A stretch of 64,000 nt of DNA, from assembly GCA_947463385.1 (NCBI GenBank), contig CANHSL010000004.1, positions 1 through 64,000 on the forward strand, written 5' to 3'. The notes below the pieces were generated by a model, which was not told the DNA's origin, searched no databases, and was given only the letters and a program-made list of their open reading frames with translations. The DNA is from Flavobacteriales bacterium (GTDB lineage Bacteria > Bacteroidota > Bacteroidia > Flavobacteriales_D > Crocinitomicaceae). Shown in pieces: positions 8,558 to 18,351 of this stretch; the stretch's first letter is position 1, and every line of letters starts with the position of its first letter. A program made the translations under genes and the position numbers.

Positions 8558-9511
8558 TTATTTAAGAGTAAAACTATCTGTACCTATGAGCTGGCCTTCG
8601 CAATAAACTCTTACTTTGTAGTTTCCTTTGCCAACTTCAAGCCCTTTTAAATCGTAGTAAATCGTTAAATCAATTGCCTGATTGTTGTAATCAATATCTT
8701 TTTTGTCTGAGTAGCCTTGTTGCCCATTTTCTGTTTCCATTACGTAGTTTGCCTTGCTTTGCAATACTTCCCCATTGGGCCCGATAATTTGTAAATAAAC
8801 AGATTTCCTTCCGCTGCTAGCAATTTGATTTTCACCAATGGTAAAGGAGGATCTCATTTGAATTACATTTTTAGCCTTCGTTGTTGGTTCTGTGGTGTTG
8901 TTAAATTTCATGCGCAGCGCTTCGGAATTAAACCCATACGCTTGAAGTTTTGCTCCTTTCTTGAGTTGCTCTGTTTTTTGCTCGGCGTCTTTTTTATAGG
9001 TATCCCTTTCCGTAGTAGTTTCAGTAAGCTTGGTGTTCGTTTCGTCAAGAACCGAAGTTAATTTGATATTCAATGTATTAAGCGAATCGATCTGTTTCAC
9101 ATAGCCTCTCATAATCGATCTTAATACTTCATTCTCTTTCTTTAAATTAAATAGTTCTCGAGCAGATAATTTCTTGTTCGTATTAAGTTGTTTCAATAAC
9201 TGAGAAATCTGCGCTTTCTGTTTGTTCAAACTGTCGGCCTTGCTTTGATCCATTTCAATCAATCGATCGTAGGTGTCAAGCATGTTCTTAAAGTCTGTTT
9301 TTAAGTCATTCGACAAACCACCAACATACCCTTCTAACATCTTATTCATGCCTTCCATGTCGGATTTTAGAATCAAGTTGTCATTCTGACATTGATTTAA
9401 TTCGGAGCGCTTGGCGGACCACATAAATGTTAATGTCGCTAAACCAATCAGCAAAATACCGATTACACTGTAGAGCAATAAGTTAGACGATTTTGGTTGG
9501 GTTTCATTCAT
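8558..9511 (-). CDS. Membrane-anchored coiled-coil protein of unknown function
   Basis: I do not recognise a named family. The 317-residue product has a short cytoplasmic start, one hydrophobic helix (LLLYSVIGILLIGLATLTFMW, about residues 11-31), then about 160 residues of heptad-rich helix with many Leu, Lys, Asp and Asn (for example LKKENEVLRSIMRGYVKQ), and a C-terminal beta-rich domain of about 110 residues with KSVYLQIIGPNGEVLQ and a closing GTDSFTLK. This layout suggests a single-pass protein whose coiled coil and Ig-like domain lie in the periplasm. It sits between aldehyde dehydrogenase and enoyl-CoA hydratase genes with near-zero spacing, so it is co-transcribed, though its role is not obvious from them. 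Confidence 0.7.
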   Translation of the reverse strand: MNETQPKSSNLLLYSVIGILLIGLATLTFMWSAKRSELNQCQNDNLILKSDMEGMNKMLEGYVGGLSNDLKTDFKNMLDTYDRLIEMDQSKADSLNKQKAQISQLLKQLNTNKKLSARELFNLKKENEVLRSIMRGYVKQIDSLNTLNIKLTSVLDETNTKLTETTTERDTYKKDAEQKTEQLKKGAKLQAYGFNSEALRMKFNNTTEPTTKAKNVIQMRSSFTIGENQIASSGRKSVYLQIIGPNGEVLQSKANYVMETENGQQGYSDKKDIDYNNQAIDLTIYYDLKGLEVGKGNYKVRVYCEGQLIGTDSFTLK

Positions 9512-9547
9512 AATAATGTATTTTTAGCAAAGGTAAGATAAAACAAT

Positions 9548-10954
9548 TTAAGTTCCATGTGATTTTTGAACAGAAACATAACGAACAAACCGTAAAATAG
9601 ATGCTTCGCCAACTGCTGTAAATCGAGAATCACTGCTTGCTGGGTATGGTCCACCATGATGCATTTCTGGAATAACAGCCACCCCTGTTGGCACACCGGA
9701 TAAAATTACTCGGCCCGCAATATTACACGCAAGATTAAAAAGTGTCGATTGCTCTGGGTTTTTACCGATTATCGTCGTGGTAAGTTGTCCCTTAAGTGCG
9801 GAAAGTGTGCTTTCTAACCGCTTGATGTCATCATATTCAACTAGCAAACAAAATGGACCAAAAACCTCATGGCTTAGTGTTTCGAAATGGTTTAATTCTC
9901 TATTTAGTGTATGCATAAATCCGTGTGGCACACTAAATTCTTGATCTATTTTTAGGTAAAATTCTCCAGCATTTGTCGATTGAATTTCATTAAGTCGCAT
10001 TTCATAACGCTGTTGAATGGTTGGGTGCAGCATCGGTTGGGTAGGCGCCTGATTAAATCGCGCATTCATTGTTTGAATTGTTTCTTCAATCAATGCGCTG
10101 GGACAAAAAATGATTCCAGGTTTTGTACAAAACTGACCCGCATCCGTTGTTATTGAATCAACTAATGCATGTAAATGAGAATTGAGGTTTTCTGTATTCG
10201 GTAAGATGACCACAGGATTTAAACTACCCATTTCAGCGAAAAAAGGAATAGGCTCTTTGCGGTTTTGCGCAATCCGGTAAAGTGCCATTCCACCTTCAAA
10301 ACTACCGGTAAAACCGCAGCCTTTGATTCGTTCATCTTGAACTAATGCTTGCCCAATACGATGCCCGTCGTCTAGTACGTGTCCAAAAATCCCCGGATGC
10401 AGATTCAGTTTACTTAGTGTGCCTCGAATGATTTCAGAGCTCAACAAACTGGTTCCCGCATGGAAGGGGTGCCCTTTAACGATAACCGGACATCCCGCCG
10501 CAAAAGCCCCCATAACATCACCACCCAAGGTGGAATATGCCAAAGGAAAGTTCGATGCGCCAAATACGGCTACGGGACCTACAGGTAAAGGCTTTTTAGT
10601 AATAATTCGGTCTGTTAAAACGGATTCTGTGCGCTCCTGTTCAAGTGCACTAGCTGCATCTCGATATAGGCGCAGTTGATTTAAGGTACGCTCGAATTCT
10701 GTCTCAAAACGCGAACGACTTAGGCTAGTTTCTCTTTCGTATAAATTGTACAGGTCTTCTTTTCGGGCAACAATTTGCTCATGTAGCTCATTCAAAAAGT
10801 TCGTTCGAACCCTTATGTCTAATAAAGCACCTGAATCATGTGCCTCCGTTGCTTGTTCAAGACATTTGTATAACTCATCAACTGATGATACGGGATATGA
10901 ATTCGGATTAACCGTGCCTGTGCGACAATGATATGTCTCAATAAAATTAGGCAA
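9548..10954 (-). CDS. Aldehyde dehydrogenase, 2-oxoglutarate semialdehyde dehydrogenase type
   Basis: Probably oxidises 2,5-dioxopentanoate to 2-oxoglutarate with NAD(P), a terminal step in hydroxyproline, arabinose or glucarate breakdown. The 468-residue protein has the substrate/cofactor segments GPVAVFGASNFPLAYS, PVIVKGHPFHAGTS, GFTGSFEGG, the general-base region FFAEMGSLNPVVILP and the nucleophile in GQFCTKPG. These variants, notably HPxHxGTS and AEMGSxNP, are typical of this NADP-linked subfamily. The start appears to be TTG at 10954, 4 bases after the purS stop: homologues begin close to this point (ETYHCRTGTVNP) and no in-frame ATG is available. Confidence 0.85.
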   Translation of the reverse strand: MPNFIETYHCRTGTVNPNSYPVSSVDELYKCLEQATEAHDSGALLDIRVRTNFLNELHEQIVARKEDLYNLYERETSLSRSRFETEFERTLNQLRLYRDAASALEQERTESVLTDRIITKKPLPVGPVAVFGASNFPLAYSTLGGDVMGAFAAGCPVIVKGHPFHAGTSLLSSEIIRGTLSKLNLHPGIFGHVLDDGHRIGQALVQDERIKGCGFTGSFEGGMALYRIAQNRKEPIPFFAEMGSLNPVVILPNTENLNSHLHALVDSITTDAGQFCTKPGIIFCPSALIEETIQTMNARFNQAPTQPMLHPTIQQRYEMRLNEIQSTNAGEFYLKIDQEFSVPHGFMHTLNRELNHFETLSHEVFGPFCLLVEYDDIKRLESTLSALKGQLTTTIIGKNPEQSTLFNLACNIAGRVILSGVPTGVAVIPEMHHGGPYPASSDSRFTAVGEASILRFVRYVSVQKSHGT

Positions 10955-10958
10955 GAAC

Positions 10959-11210
10959 TTAAACCGCTTCTACGGTAAATGTGTAGGATTCCATGATGGC
11001 ATTCGCTAGCATTTTCTTGCAAGCTTCATCTACGCGCTCTTTAGCAGCTTCCATAGAGTCTGTTTCAACAAATAAGCGAATATGTCTTCCGATTCTCACG
11101 CCTTCTATTTCATGCATTCCAATGGATGACATGGCGTGGGTTACTGCTTTGCCTTGTGGGTCTAATAAGGCATCGTGTGGCATTACGTCGATTTCAGCTT
11201 TGAATTTCAT
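10959..11210 (-). CDS. purS: Phosphoribosylformylglycinamidine synthase, PurS subunit
   Basis: Small subunit of the PurS-PurQ-PurL complex that makes formylglycinamidine ribonucleotide in purine synthesis. From the ATG at 11210 the product is 83 residues, starting MKFKAEIDVMPHDALLDPQG and containing HAMSSIGMHEIEGVRIG, RHIRLFVET and CKKMLANAIMESYTF, all typical of PurS. An in-frame start at 11234 would add eight residues that do not fit the family. Its start overlaps the end of pssA by 17 bases. The matching short PurL lies 30 kb away at 41110-43347; purQ is not in the window. Confidence 0.92.
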   Translation of the reverse strand: MKFKAEIDVMPHDALLDPQGKAVTHAMSSIGMHEIEGVRIGRHIRLFVETDSMEAAKERVDEACKKMLANAIMESYTFTVEAV

Positions 11211-11991
11211 GGTGCTTCGTGGTGTTGTGCTCAATAATGGATAAAATCACATACAAAATTACAATTATTGGTAGTGCGTAGATTTTAAAAACAAAAATTG
11301 TTATCAACGAAATTCCTAACAAAAGGTACTGGTAGATGTTGCTTTTAAGGCTAAAGTTCTTGATTTTCAAGGATAACAATGGGATTTCAGAAATTAACAA
11401 CAGTGGAAATATCAATGCGGTACATGCCATGACTAAAGGATCTAATACCCATGGGTAAGACGGTTCAAAAGGGGTGGTGTTTTCAAATCCGATTTGCCAA
11501 TACAGCAAGGGAAAGAACAAAAAGAATATGGTGCTGGTCGGGGTAGGTACGCCAATAAATCGATCAGTTTGCCGGGTATCATTATTGAATTTTGCTAGAC
11601 GAAATAACGAAAAGAAGGGAATGCTGAGCGCACACATGCTTAACCAATCGGTGTAGTCATGAAATTGGAAATCGTGAAACTTTAAATATGTTGCGCCTAA
11701 GGTTCCATTCAGTCTAAGTTCTATAGTAATAAACATGAGGATCCCTGGTGCTAAGCCAAATGATACCAAATCAGCCAAAGAGTCTAAGTCTTTGCCTATG
11801 GGAGAACTTATTCCAAGTTTTCTTGCTACAAACCCATCAAAGAAATCAAAAATCATTGCTAAAATGAGGAGTAACGCACTTATTTCCAACCTTCCAAAAA
11901 AAGCAAGAATAATGGCCATTACGCCACAAAGAAAGTTGCTTGATGTAATTAAATTAGGAAGATTAAACAACTTCTGACCCATTTCATTCAT
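11194..11991 (-). CDS. pssA: CDP-diacylglycerol-serine O-phosphatidyltransferase
   Basis: Inner-membrane enzyme joining CDP-diacylglycerol and L-serine to make phosphatidylserine, the route to phosphatidylethanolamine. The 265-residue protein shows the CDP-alcohol phosphotransferase motif DxxDGxxAR-x8-GxxxDxxxD in full (from DFFDGFVAR near residue 47) and about eight hydrophobic helices. The start MNEMGQKLFNLPNLITSSN puts the first helix right after the amphipathic lead typical of type II PssA. First gene of a leftward run, overlapping purS by 17 bases. Confidence 0.93.
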   Translation of the reverse strand: MNEMGQKLFNLPNLITSSNFLCGVMAIILAFFGRLEISALLLILAMIFDFFDGFVARKLGISSPIGKDLDSLADLVSFGLAPGILMFITIELRLNGTLGATYLKFHDFQFHDYTDWLSMCALSIPFFSLFRLAKFNNDTRQTDRFIGVPTPTSTIFFLFFPLLYWQIGFENTTPFEPSYPWVLDPLVMACTALIFPLLLISEIPLLSLKIKNFSLKSNIYQYLLLGISLITIFVFKIYALPIIVILYVILSIIEHNTTKHHEIQS

Positions 11992-12094
11992 TTCGAGCGA
12001 AGGTAATTCAAAAATCGCTTATATTTATCGAGTTAAATCTTTCTTTACACAATAAATGCTGTTGTTTCAGAGTTTACGAGGCCCAAATTTTTAT

Positions 12095-13180
12095 ATGAAA
12101 TACATCATTCTCTCCCTTGTTTTATTCCAGTTTTTCACCTTTAAGGCTCAAGCGCCTAAGTACTCTAATGAATTCCTGCATCTTGGTGTTGGAGCTCAAG
12201 CATTTGCAATGGGCAATGCTGTTGTGGCTTCGTCGGAAGATGTAACTGCTGGGTATTGGAATCCTGCAGGCTTAACGAGTGCCACAGAATGGCTTCAGGT
12301 ATCTGCTATGCACTCTGAATATTTCGCGGGCATCGCCAAATATGATTATGTAGGGGTTTCACATTCACTAGGAAAGAAAGGAGTTCTTGGCTTTACCTTC
12401 CTTCGCTTTGGAGTAGACGATATACCCAATACTACACAGCTAATTGATAACGACGGTAGAATTAATTACGATAACGTCACCACCTTTACCGCGGGTGATT
12501 ACGCATTTATGGGTTCTTACGCAAAAGCCTTGGCTGTTCCTGGGTTGTCCATCGGAGGAACTGTAAAAGTAATTCATCGCCGAGTGGGAGACTTTGCGAA
12601 ATCTTGGGGCTTTGGTCTGGATGCCGGCGTAAAATATCGCCTGAACTCCCATTGGAAATTTGGCTTGGTAGCCCGCGATGCGACGTCAACGTTTAACGCT
12701 TGGATTTTTAATCTTTCGCAAGACATGCAACAAGTATTTTTGTCGACGGGTAATGAAATCCCAACGAATGGGCTTGAATTATCGCTACCAAGATTCATTA
12801 CAGGAATTGCTTACAGTCATCCGATTGGCAATCCAGAAAAAGGATTCAATATTGCAGCCGAATTGGACATCGATGCCACGACAGACGGAATGAGAAATAC
12901 ACTCATTAAATCCAATACCTTTTCGCTCGATCCGCACATGGGAATACAACTGTCGTTCAAAGAACTGGTCAAGGTGCGCGGAGGGGTTTCTTCAATCCAG
13001 CAATTTAAAGCAATCGATGGTTCAAGCAGTTGGGGTGTTCAGCCAAATTTAGGATTGGGTGTTGGTATTAAAGGATTCAACTTGGATTATGCATTTACAA
13101 GATTGGGTGCCGCAGAGGCAGGTTATTACACCCATGTGTTTTCATTGAAGTTCAAATTAAGTCAGCCTAAGAAAAAGTAG
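12095..13180 (+). CDS. porV2: PorV/PorQ-family outer-membrane barrel, PorV2 type (T9SS-associated)
   Basis: An outer-membrane beta-barrel of the UPF0164/PorV family. In T9SS, PorV shuttles cargo from the translocon to the PorU sortase. The ATG at 12095 is favoured over 12056 because it directly opens a signal peptide (MKYIILSLVLFQFFTFKAQA). The mature part begins with the family motif HLGVGAQAFAMGNAVVAS followed by the conserved WNPAGL, then alternating strands up to the closing FSLKFKLSQPKKK, 361 residues in all. It is followed after 2 bases by a giant PorU-like protease, so the pair probably works together. The assignment to the PorV2 subgroup rests on that linkage and general appearance; canonical PorV is possible. 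Confidence 0.75.
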   Translation: MKYIILSLVLFQFFTFKAQAPKYSNEFLHLGVGAQAFAMGNAVVASSEDVTAGYWNPAGLTSATEWLQVSAMHSEYFAGIAKYDYVGVSHSLGKKGVLGFTFLRFGVDDIPNTTQLIDNDGRINYDNVTTFTAGDYAFMGSYAKALAVPGLSIGGTVKVIHRRVGDFAKSWGFGLDAGVKYRLNSHWKFGLVARDATSTFNAWIFNLSQDMQQVFLSTGNEIPTNGLELSLPRFITGIAYSHPIGNPEKGFNIAAELDIDATTDGMRNTLIKSNTFSLDPHMGIQLSFKELVKVRGGVSSIQQFKAIDGSSSWGVQPNLGLGVGIKGFNLDYAFTRLGAAEAGYYTHVFSLKFKLSQPKKK

Positions 13181-13182
13181 CG

Positions 13183-16100
13183 ATGAATCGGTATTTAAGC
13201 GCCATATTACTCTTTTTTACTCTTCAACTTAGTGTTAATGCCCAAACCTTCGGGAACGAATGGATTGATTACAATCAAAAATATTATGGATTCCCCATTC
13301 TTCAATCTGGAATTCATAAGATTTCATATCAGAATTTATTTGATGCAGGGATTCCCGTTTCTTCCATTCCGATTTCAACCTATCAAGTGTTTGGAAAACA
13401 AAAGGAGCAACCCTTGTACATCATAGACGATGGGAATAATCTCCTTGATCCCTATGAGTTTATTTACTTCTATGCAGAAAAGAACGACGGTTGGCTTGAT
13501 TCAACGCTCTATGATAATCCGTCGTGGTTAGGGAATCCAAAATACAGTTTATACAACGATACCATTCGCTATTTTTTTAGTTGGACCAATGGCGCAGCGG
13601 GATTGCGGTTTACGCCTGAAAATGACATTGATTTCGCGAGTTATCAAACTGCTTCGCATCTCTTGTTCGAAAAGAGCCTTGTAAATGCACAAGCTTATAA
13701 TGAAGGTGAAATAAATTCACAATCGGCAAGTTCTTTGTTTGTGCCCGGAGAAGGGTGGGGGAGTACGATGCAAAATGGTGCCTCGGGTTATACTTGGAAT
13801 TATTCCGCAACTACCCTTGATAATTTATACACTGGACTTGATGCGCCTCAAATTCAATTAAAATCGGTTATTGTTGGGGGATCCAATGCCTATTCTCCGA
13901 ATTTACATAACCATCATACCCGCCTGACCATTGGCCCAACCAATAGTGTCTTGCTTGATACCCTCACCATTGGGTACAATGCGATCAATGTAACTAAACA
14001 AATTCCAGTTTCCACCCTTGCCACGAATGGTGCAACAAATTTTAAGATCAACATTATCGGTGATCTTGGGGTAGCAACGGATTATCAAAGCGTTAATTAT
14101 TGGTCTTTTCTCTACCCAAGAACCATGGCCTTGCCGGGGAGTAACAAAAGTGAGTTTTTGATACGAAATGAACTCAATCAACCAAAAATTAAATTGGCAC
14201 TCAGCGGGGTGAGCATGACGAATCCGATAGCCTTTGTTTTTGGTTCAAATCCAAAGGTAATTAATGCTGTTTTTACAGGGACTACCTGTCAATTGCTCGT
14301 GCCAAACGATCCGATTTATGCGAACCAAAAAGTAGTCATTCAAGCAACATCGACCATTAATTCAATCCCTGGATTAACCCCAGTAACAACATCAGCTACA
14401 TTCACGAATTTTTCTGCTGTACCCAATTTGGAAGCGTCCCTGCTCTTTGTTTATCCTAAAAAACTTGCATCTGGTGTGTTTGATTATGCAAATTACCGAA
14501 GTTCACCTGCAGGAGGCGATTATAACGTGATCCTTTCAGAAGTAGAAGAGTTGTATGATCAGTTTGGTGGAGGAATTAATAAGCATGTTAACGGAATTCG
14601 TCGCTATGCCCAATTTATGCATAGTTTAGGTCAGCAAAAACCTGTGGGTTTATTTCTAATCGGAAAAGGTATCCGTGAGGCGAATGTAGCTACTACCTTG
14701 GCTACTGGTCCAGGTGCCCGCGCCAATGTGTTGAATTATTCCATGAACTTGGTTCCGTCGTTTGGTCAACCTTCCAGCGACCAAAGCATGACCTCCAATT
14801 TACCGGGTACCGATACGTGGACTCCCCTCATTCCAACAGGGAGGATATCCGTAAATAACCTCTTAGAGTTAGCGCTTTATTTGGATAAAGTTAAGGCCTT
14901 TGAGCTTGCGCAAGATTCTACGTCCATGTATGATTCACCGAGTAAAGATTGGCAAAAGCATCTGATTCACTTTGCTGGTGGGGGCAATGCCAATGAACAG
15001 TTTATTTTTCAAACCTACCTGAATGGCATGGCGGATATTGCCGAAGATGATTTTTTCGCTGGAACTACTACGCGAATTGTTAAAGAGTCTGCCAATCCCT
15101 TAACGCCAGCTCAAATACAAGGCATTTCCGATCGCTTATCCGAAGGCGTAAGTGTTATGAATTTTTTCGGTCACGCTTCCTCTTCTCAAAGTGGTTTTGA
15201 TTTGAATATTGATGATCCTCAGAACTGGAATAATCAAGGCAAGTATCCCTTGTTAATCGCAAATTCATGCTACAACGGCAACATATTCTACAGTGTTCCT
15301 ACGAAATCAGAACAGTTTGTCTTAACCCCTAACGCGGGAGTTATTGCATATCTCGGAACACTTAACTATGGTTTTTCTGGTGCGCTAAATGACTACTCAA
15401 ACCAATTCTATCGACAGTTTAGTAAACACAATTACGGAGGAACCATTGGGGAACATATTAAAAACACGATTGATTCTGTAATGAACATAAATCAACCGTT
15501 GAGTACAGAATCGGTATTCCAACAAATGACACTCCACGGTGACCCCATGTTGCGTCTTAATCCACACACAAAACCGGAACTTGAATTAACTGAAGATCGC
15601 GTTTCGTTTGGTCCAGACGATATTTCTTTAACCACCGACTCGCTAGAAATCCAAATTAAATTGCGCAATTTGGGGCAATCCATCCCCGGCGATTTTGCCC
15701 TAGAAATTTTACGCGATTTTCCAGGTTCAACAGCCGATTCTAGTTATGTGTTCACGATCAACGGGATTGATTATGAAAAAGATATAGCGCTTAAACTTCC
15801 CTTTTATCCACTAATAGGTGTGGGATTGAATCAATTTACGATTACGGTGGATATCCCGAATTTTAATGATGAGGTCTACGATGAAATTAACAATAACCGA
15901 ATAGTAAAGTCTTTTAATATTCGAGTAGATGGCATTGAACCCATATTACCAATTGATTTTGCAGTCGTACCACGAGATACCCTGGCAGTATTCGCATCAA
16001 CCATTGATCCTTTGGCGCCTGCGAATTCTTATCGCTTTGAAATGGATACGAGCCATTTGTTTAATTCAGCGTTCTTAAGGTATGCGAACGTTACTGGGAC

Positions 16101-18351
16101 AGGGGGCGTGAAGTCGGTCAATTGGAATCAATGGATACGGGTTTCATCTAACGCCGTGGATCCGGTTCATTTTTCGGACAGTGTGGTGTATTATTGGCGA
16201 GTTGCTGTGAATAACATTCCCTTTATTTGGAAGAAACGCTCCTTTCAATACATACCTGGAAAAGAGGGCTGGGGTCAGGATGATTTCTTTCAGTTTACAG
16301 ATAACTCCTTCACGGGTATATCAATGAATATCCAACAAGAGTTGCGTGAATTTGTCCCGATTCAGAAAGGAATCTCTTGCTTGGTTAAGGCAGCGACTAC
16401 CGCTCCAGAGATTTATGACAATGCCTGGTATTTAAACGATGAACAGCAAGAATATGAGGTGTGTAATATGACGCCAAAATTGCACGTAGCAATCGTTGAT
16501 AAAGCCACCTTGTTGCCATGGGAAACACGCTATACCTATCCGAATGGCACGGTTGTTAATCCAGGGAATAATTTCGGGAATGCGAATGACAATTCTGGGT
16601 GTAAACCCCGATCCATGAAGTATTTCACCTTTCATCAAAACAGTGCCGTGCAATTAGCTGCATTCCAAAATTTAGTTCAGAATGTGGTTGAAAATGGAGA
16701 TTACATTTTAGTGTATTCTCCGATGACAACGCGCTACGATTGGTGGAATACCTTTGGACCTACCTTGTATCAAACCTTCGCGTCCTTGGGTTCGGATAGC
16801 ATTGTTCAAGGACGACCAAACAAGCCTTTTATCTTCTTAACCAGGAAAGGTGACCCCTCGTTTGTTGTGGAGAAATTTACGCAAGGGACAGAAGATATTC
16901 ACATGGATACCGTAATTTTCGGTTCTCAATTGGTTGGATATGAAACCACTCCGTTAATCGGTCCGGTAAGCGATTGGCAGTCCCTCTTTTGGAAACGGGA
17001 TCCCTTGGAAGTGCTTCCAGGTGATTCAACCCGAATGCGCGTTCAAGTATATAATGCCGTCGGTGGATTAGATCACGTTATTGATACCTTGATGACCCCA
17101 CACGATTCGATCATTAACCTCAATAATTTAATCAATGCAGCGCAGTTTCCTTATGCGCGACTTAACGCTTTTTATGCGGATTCAAATTTCCAAACCCCAG
17201 CCCAATTAGATTTTTGGCATGTTGTCTTTGCGCCGCTACCGGAAGCAGCGATTGATCCATCTACTGCGATGTTTTGGTCTGCACAAAATGATTCAATACA
17301 AGAAGGGCAGCCGGTAAGTTTTGCGGTGGATATCCGAAACATCAGCGAGTATTCAATGGATTCCTTGTTGGTTAGTTATTCCGTAATTGATGAAAATCAA
17401 CTTGTTCACCCGATCGCCTATCCTCGTCAAGCGCCACTTTTAGCCAATGGACATCTGTACGATACGATCACTATTCCAACCTTGAATTTAACAGGGAATA
17501 ATTGGTTGCGGGTAGAAGTTAATCCATATACGGATCAAAGTTTTTCGCAAACCGATCAGCCCGAACTAACGCACATAAATAATGTACTTCAATTAGCATT
17601 CACCGTAGGGGGAGAGGACGTTAATCCGATTTTGGACGTCACGTTCGATGGGCAACATATTCTCAATAATGACATCATTGCTCCACAGAGTGAAATCCTA
17701 ATCACCTTGAAAGATGATAATCCGTATCTCATCATGGATAGTGATGCAGATACCTCGCTGTTTGCGATTTACCTAACGGATCCGGATGGTGAAATGCGAA
17801 AGATTCCCTTTGTAGATGCACAAGGTACGGTTGTTATGGAATGGGTGCCTGCCAATGCATCGAATAAGAAGTTTAAGATTCTATATCCGGCACTTTTCAC
17901 TAAAGATGGCACCTACACCTTGCTGGTGCAAGGACAAGACCGTTCTGGAAATCTCTCGGGTGATTATGAATATAAAATTAGTTTTAAAGTGATTCATGAA
18001 TCTTCGATTACTGAAGTAATGAACTACCCGAATCCGTTTAGTACAAGTACACGGTTTGTTTTCACCCTTACAGGTTCCGTATTACCGGATGAAATACTCA
18101 TTCAAATCATGAATATTAGTGGAAGAGTGGTTCGGGAAATTACAGCCGATGAACTTGGTCAATTGCGAATTGGGCGTAACATCACGGATTTTGCCTGGGA
18201 TGGTAGGGATAATTACGGCGATTTATTGGCGAATGGGGTGTATTTGTATCGTGTTATTGCGCGAAGTGGTGGACAAGAAATAAAGCACTTAGAATCAGGG
18301 GCAGACACGTATTTCCACAAAGGACTCGGTAAAATGTATATTTTACGTTAA
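13183..18351 (+). CDS. porU2: C25-type protease, putative T9SS sortase PorU2
   Basis: A 1722-residue secreted protein with signal peptide MNRYLSAILLFFTLQLSVNAQ. The mature start (FGNEWIDYNQKYYGFPI) and great length are those of the PorU2 subgroup rather than canonical PorU (about 1100-1300 residues). A gingipain-like peptidase C25 domain occupies roughly residues 420-800, with catalytic His664 in NFFGHASSS and Cys696 in IANSCYNGN. After it come beta-rich domains and a C-terminal T9SS-type sorting domain starting with MNYPNPFSTST (about 1605) and ending GKMYILR. PorU sortases cut the C-terminal signals of T9SS cargo and attach them to lipopolysaccharide; this relative may do so for a subset. 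The 3' end overlaps the convergent phosphatase gene by 4 bases. Confidence 0.82.
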   Translation: MNRYLSAILLFFTLQLSVNAQTFGNEWIDYNQKYYGFPILQSGIHKISYQNLFDAGIPVSSIPISTYQVFGKQKEQPLYIIDDGNNLLDPYEFIYFYAEKNDGWLDSTLYDNPSWLGNPKYSLYNDTIRYFFSWTNGAAGLRFTPENDIDFASYQTASHLLFEKSLVNAQAYNEGEINSQSASSLFVPGEGWGSTMQNGASGYTWNYSATTLDNLYTGLDAPQIQLKSVIVGGSNAYSPNLHNHHTRLTIGPTNSVLLDTLTIGYNAINVTKQIPVSTLATNGATNFKINIIGDLGVATDYQSVNYWSFLYPRTMALPGSNKSEFLIRNELNQPKIKLALSGVSMTNPIAFVFGSNPKVINAVFTGTTCQLLVPNDPIYANQKVVIQATSTINSIPGLTPVTTSATFTNFSAVPNLEASLLFVYPKKLASGVFDYANYRSSPAGGDYNVILSEVEELYDQFGGGINKHVNGIRRYAQFMHSLGQQKPVGLFLIGKGIREANVATTLATGPGARANVLNYSMNLVPSFGQPSSDQSMTSNLPGTDTWTPLIPTGRISVNNLLELALYLDKVKAFELAQDSTSMYDSPSKDWQKHLIHFAGGGNANEQFIFQTYLNGMADIAEDDFFAGTTTRIVKESANPLTPAQIQGISDRLSEGVSVMNFFGHASSSQSGFDLNIDDPQNWNNQGKYPLLIANSCYNGNIFYSVPTKSEQFVLTPNAGVIAYLGTLNYGFSGALNDYSNQFYRQFSKHNYGGTIGEHIKNTIDSVMNINQPLSTESVFQQMTLHGDPMLRLNPHTKPELELTEDRVSFGPDDISLTTDSLEIQIKLRNLGQSIPGDFALEILRDFPGSTADSSYVFTINGIDYEKDIALKLPFYPLIGVGLNQFTITVDIPNFNDEVYDEINNNRIVKSFNIRVDGIEPILPIDFAVVPRDTLAVFASTIDPLAPANSYRFEMDTSHLFNSAFLRYANVTGTGGVKSVNWNQWIRVSSNAVDPVHFSDSVVYYWRVAVNNIPFIWKKRSFQYIPGKEGWGQDDFFQFTDNSFTGISMNIQQELREFVPIQKGISCLVKAATTAPEIYDNAWYLNDEQQEYEVCNMTPKLHVAIVDKATLLPWETRYTYPNGTVVNPGNNFGNANDNSGCKPRSMKYFTFHQNSAVQLAAFQNLVQNVVENGDYILVYSPMTTRYDWWNTFGPTLYQTFASLGSDSIVQGRPNKPFIFLTRKGDPSFVVEKFTQGTEDIHMDTVIFGSQLVGYETTPLIGPVSDWQSLFWKRDPLEVLPGDSTRMRVQVYNAVGGLDHVIDTLMTPHDSIINLNNLINAAQFPYARLNAFYADSNFQTPAQLDFWHVVFAPLPEAAIDPSTAMFWSAQNDSIQEGQPVSFAVDIRNISEYSMDSLLVSYSVIDENQLVHPIAYPRQAPLLANGHLYDTITIPTLNLTGNNWLRVEVNPYTDQSFSQTDQPELTHINNVLQLAFTVGGEDVNPILDVTFDGQHILNNDIIAPQSEILITLKDDNPYLIMDSDADTSLFAIYLTDPDGEMRKIPFVDAQGTVVMEWVPANASNKKFKILYPALFTKDGTYTLLVQGQDRSGNLSGDYEYKISFKVIHESSITEVMNYPNPFSTSTRFVFTLTGSVLPDEILIQIMNISGRVVREITADELGQLRIGRNITDFAWDGRDNYGDLLANGVYLYRVIARSGGQEIKHLESGADTYFHKGLGKMYILR

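Noticed and set aside
12440-12798. Three short open frames antisense to the PorV-like gene
   Set aside because: They have no recognisable features and overlap a well-supported signal-peptide-bearing barrel protein.
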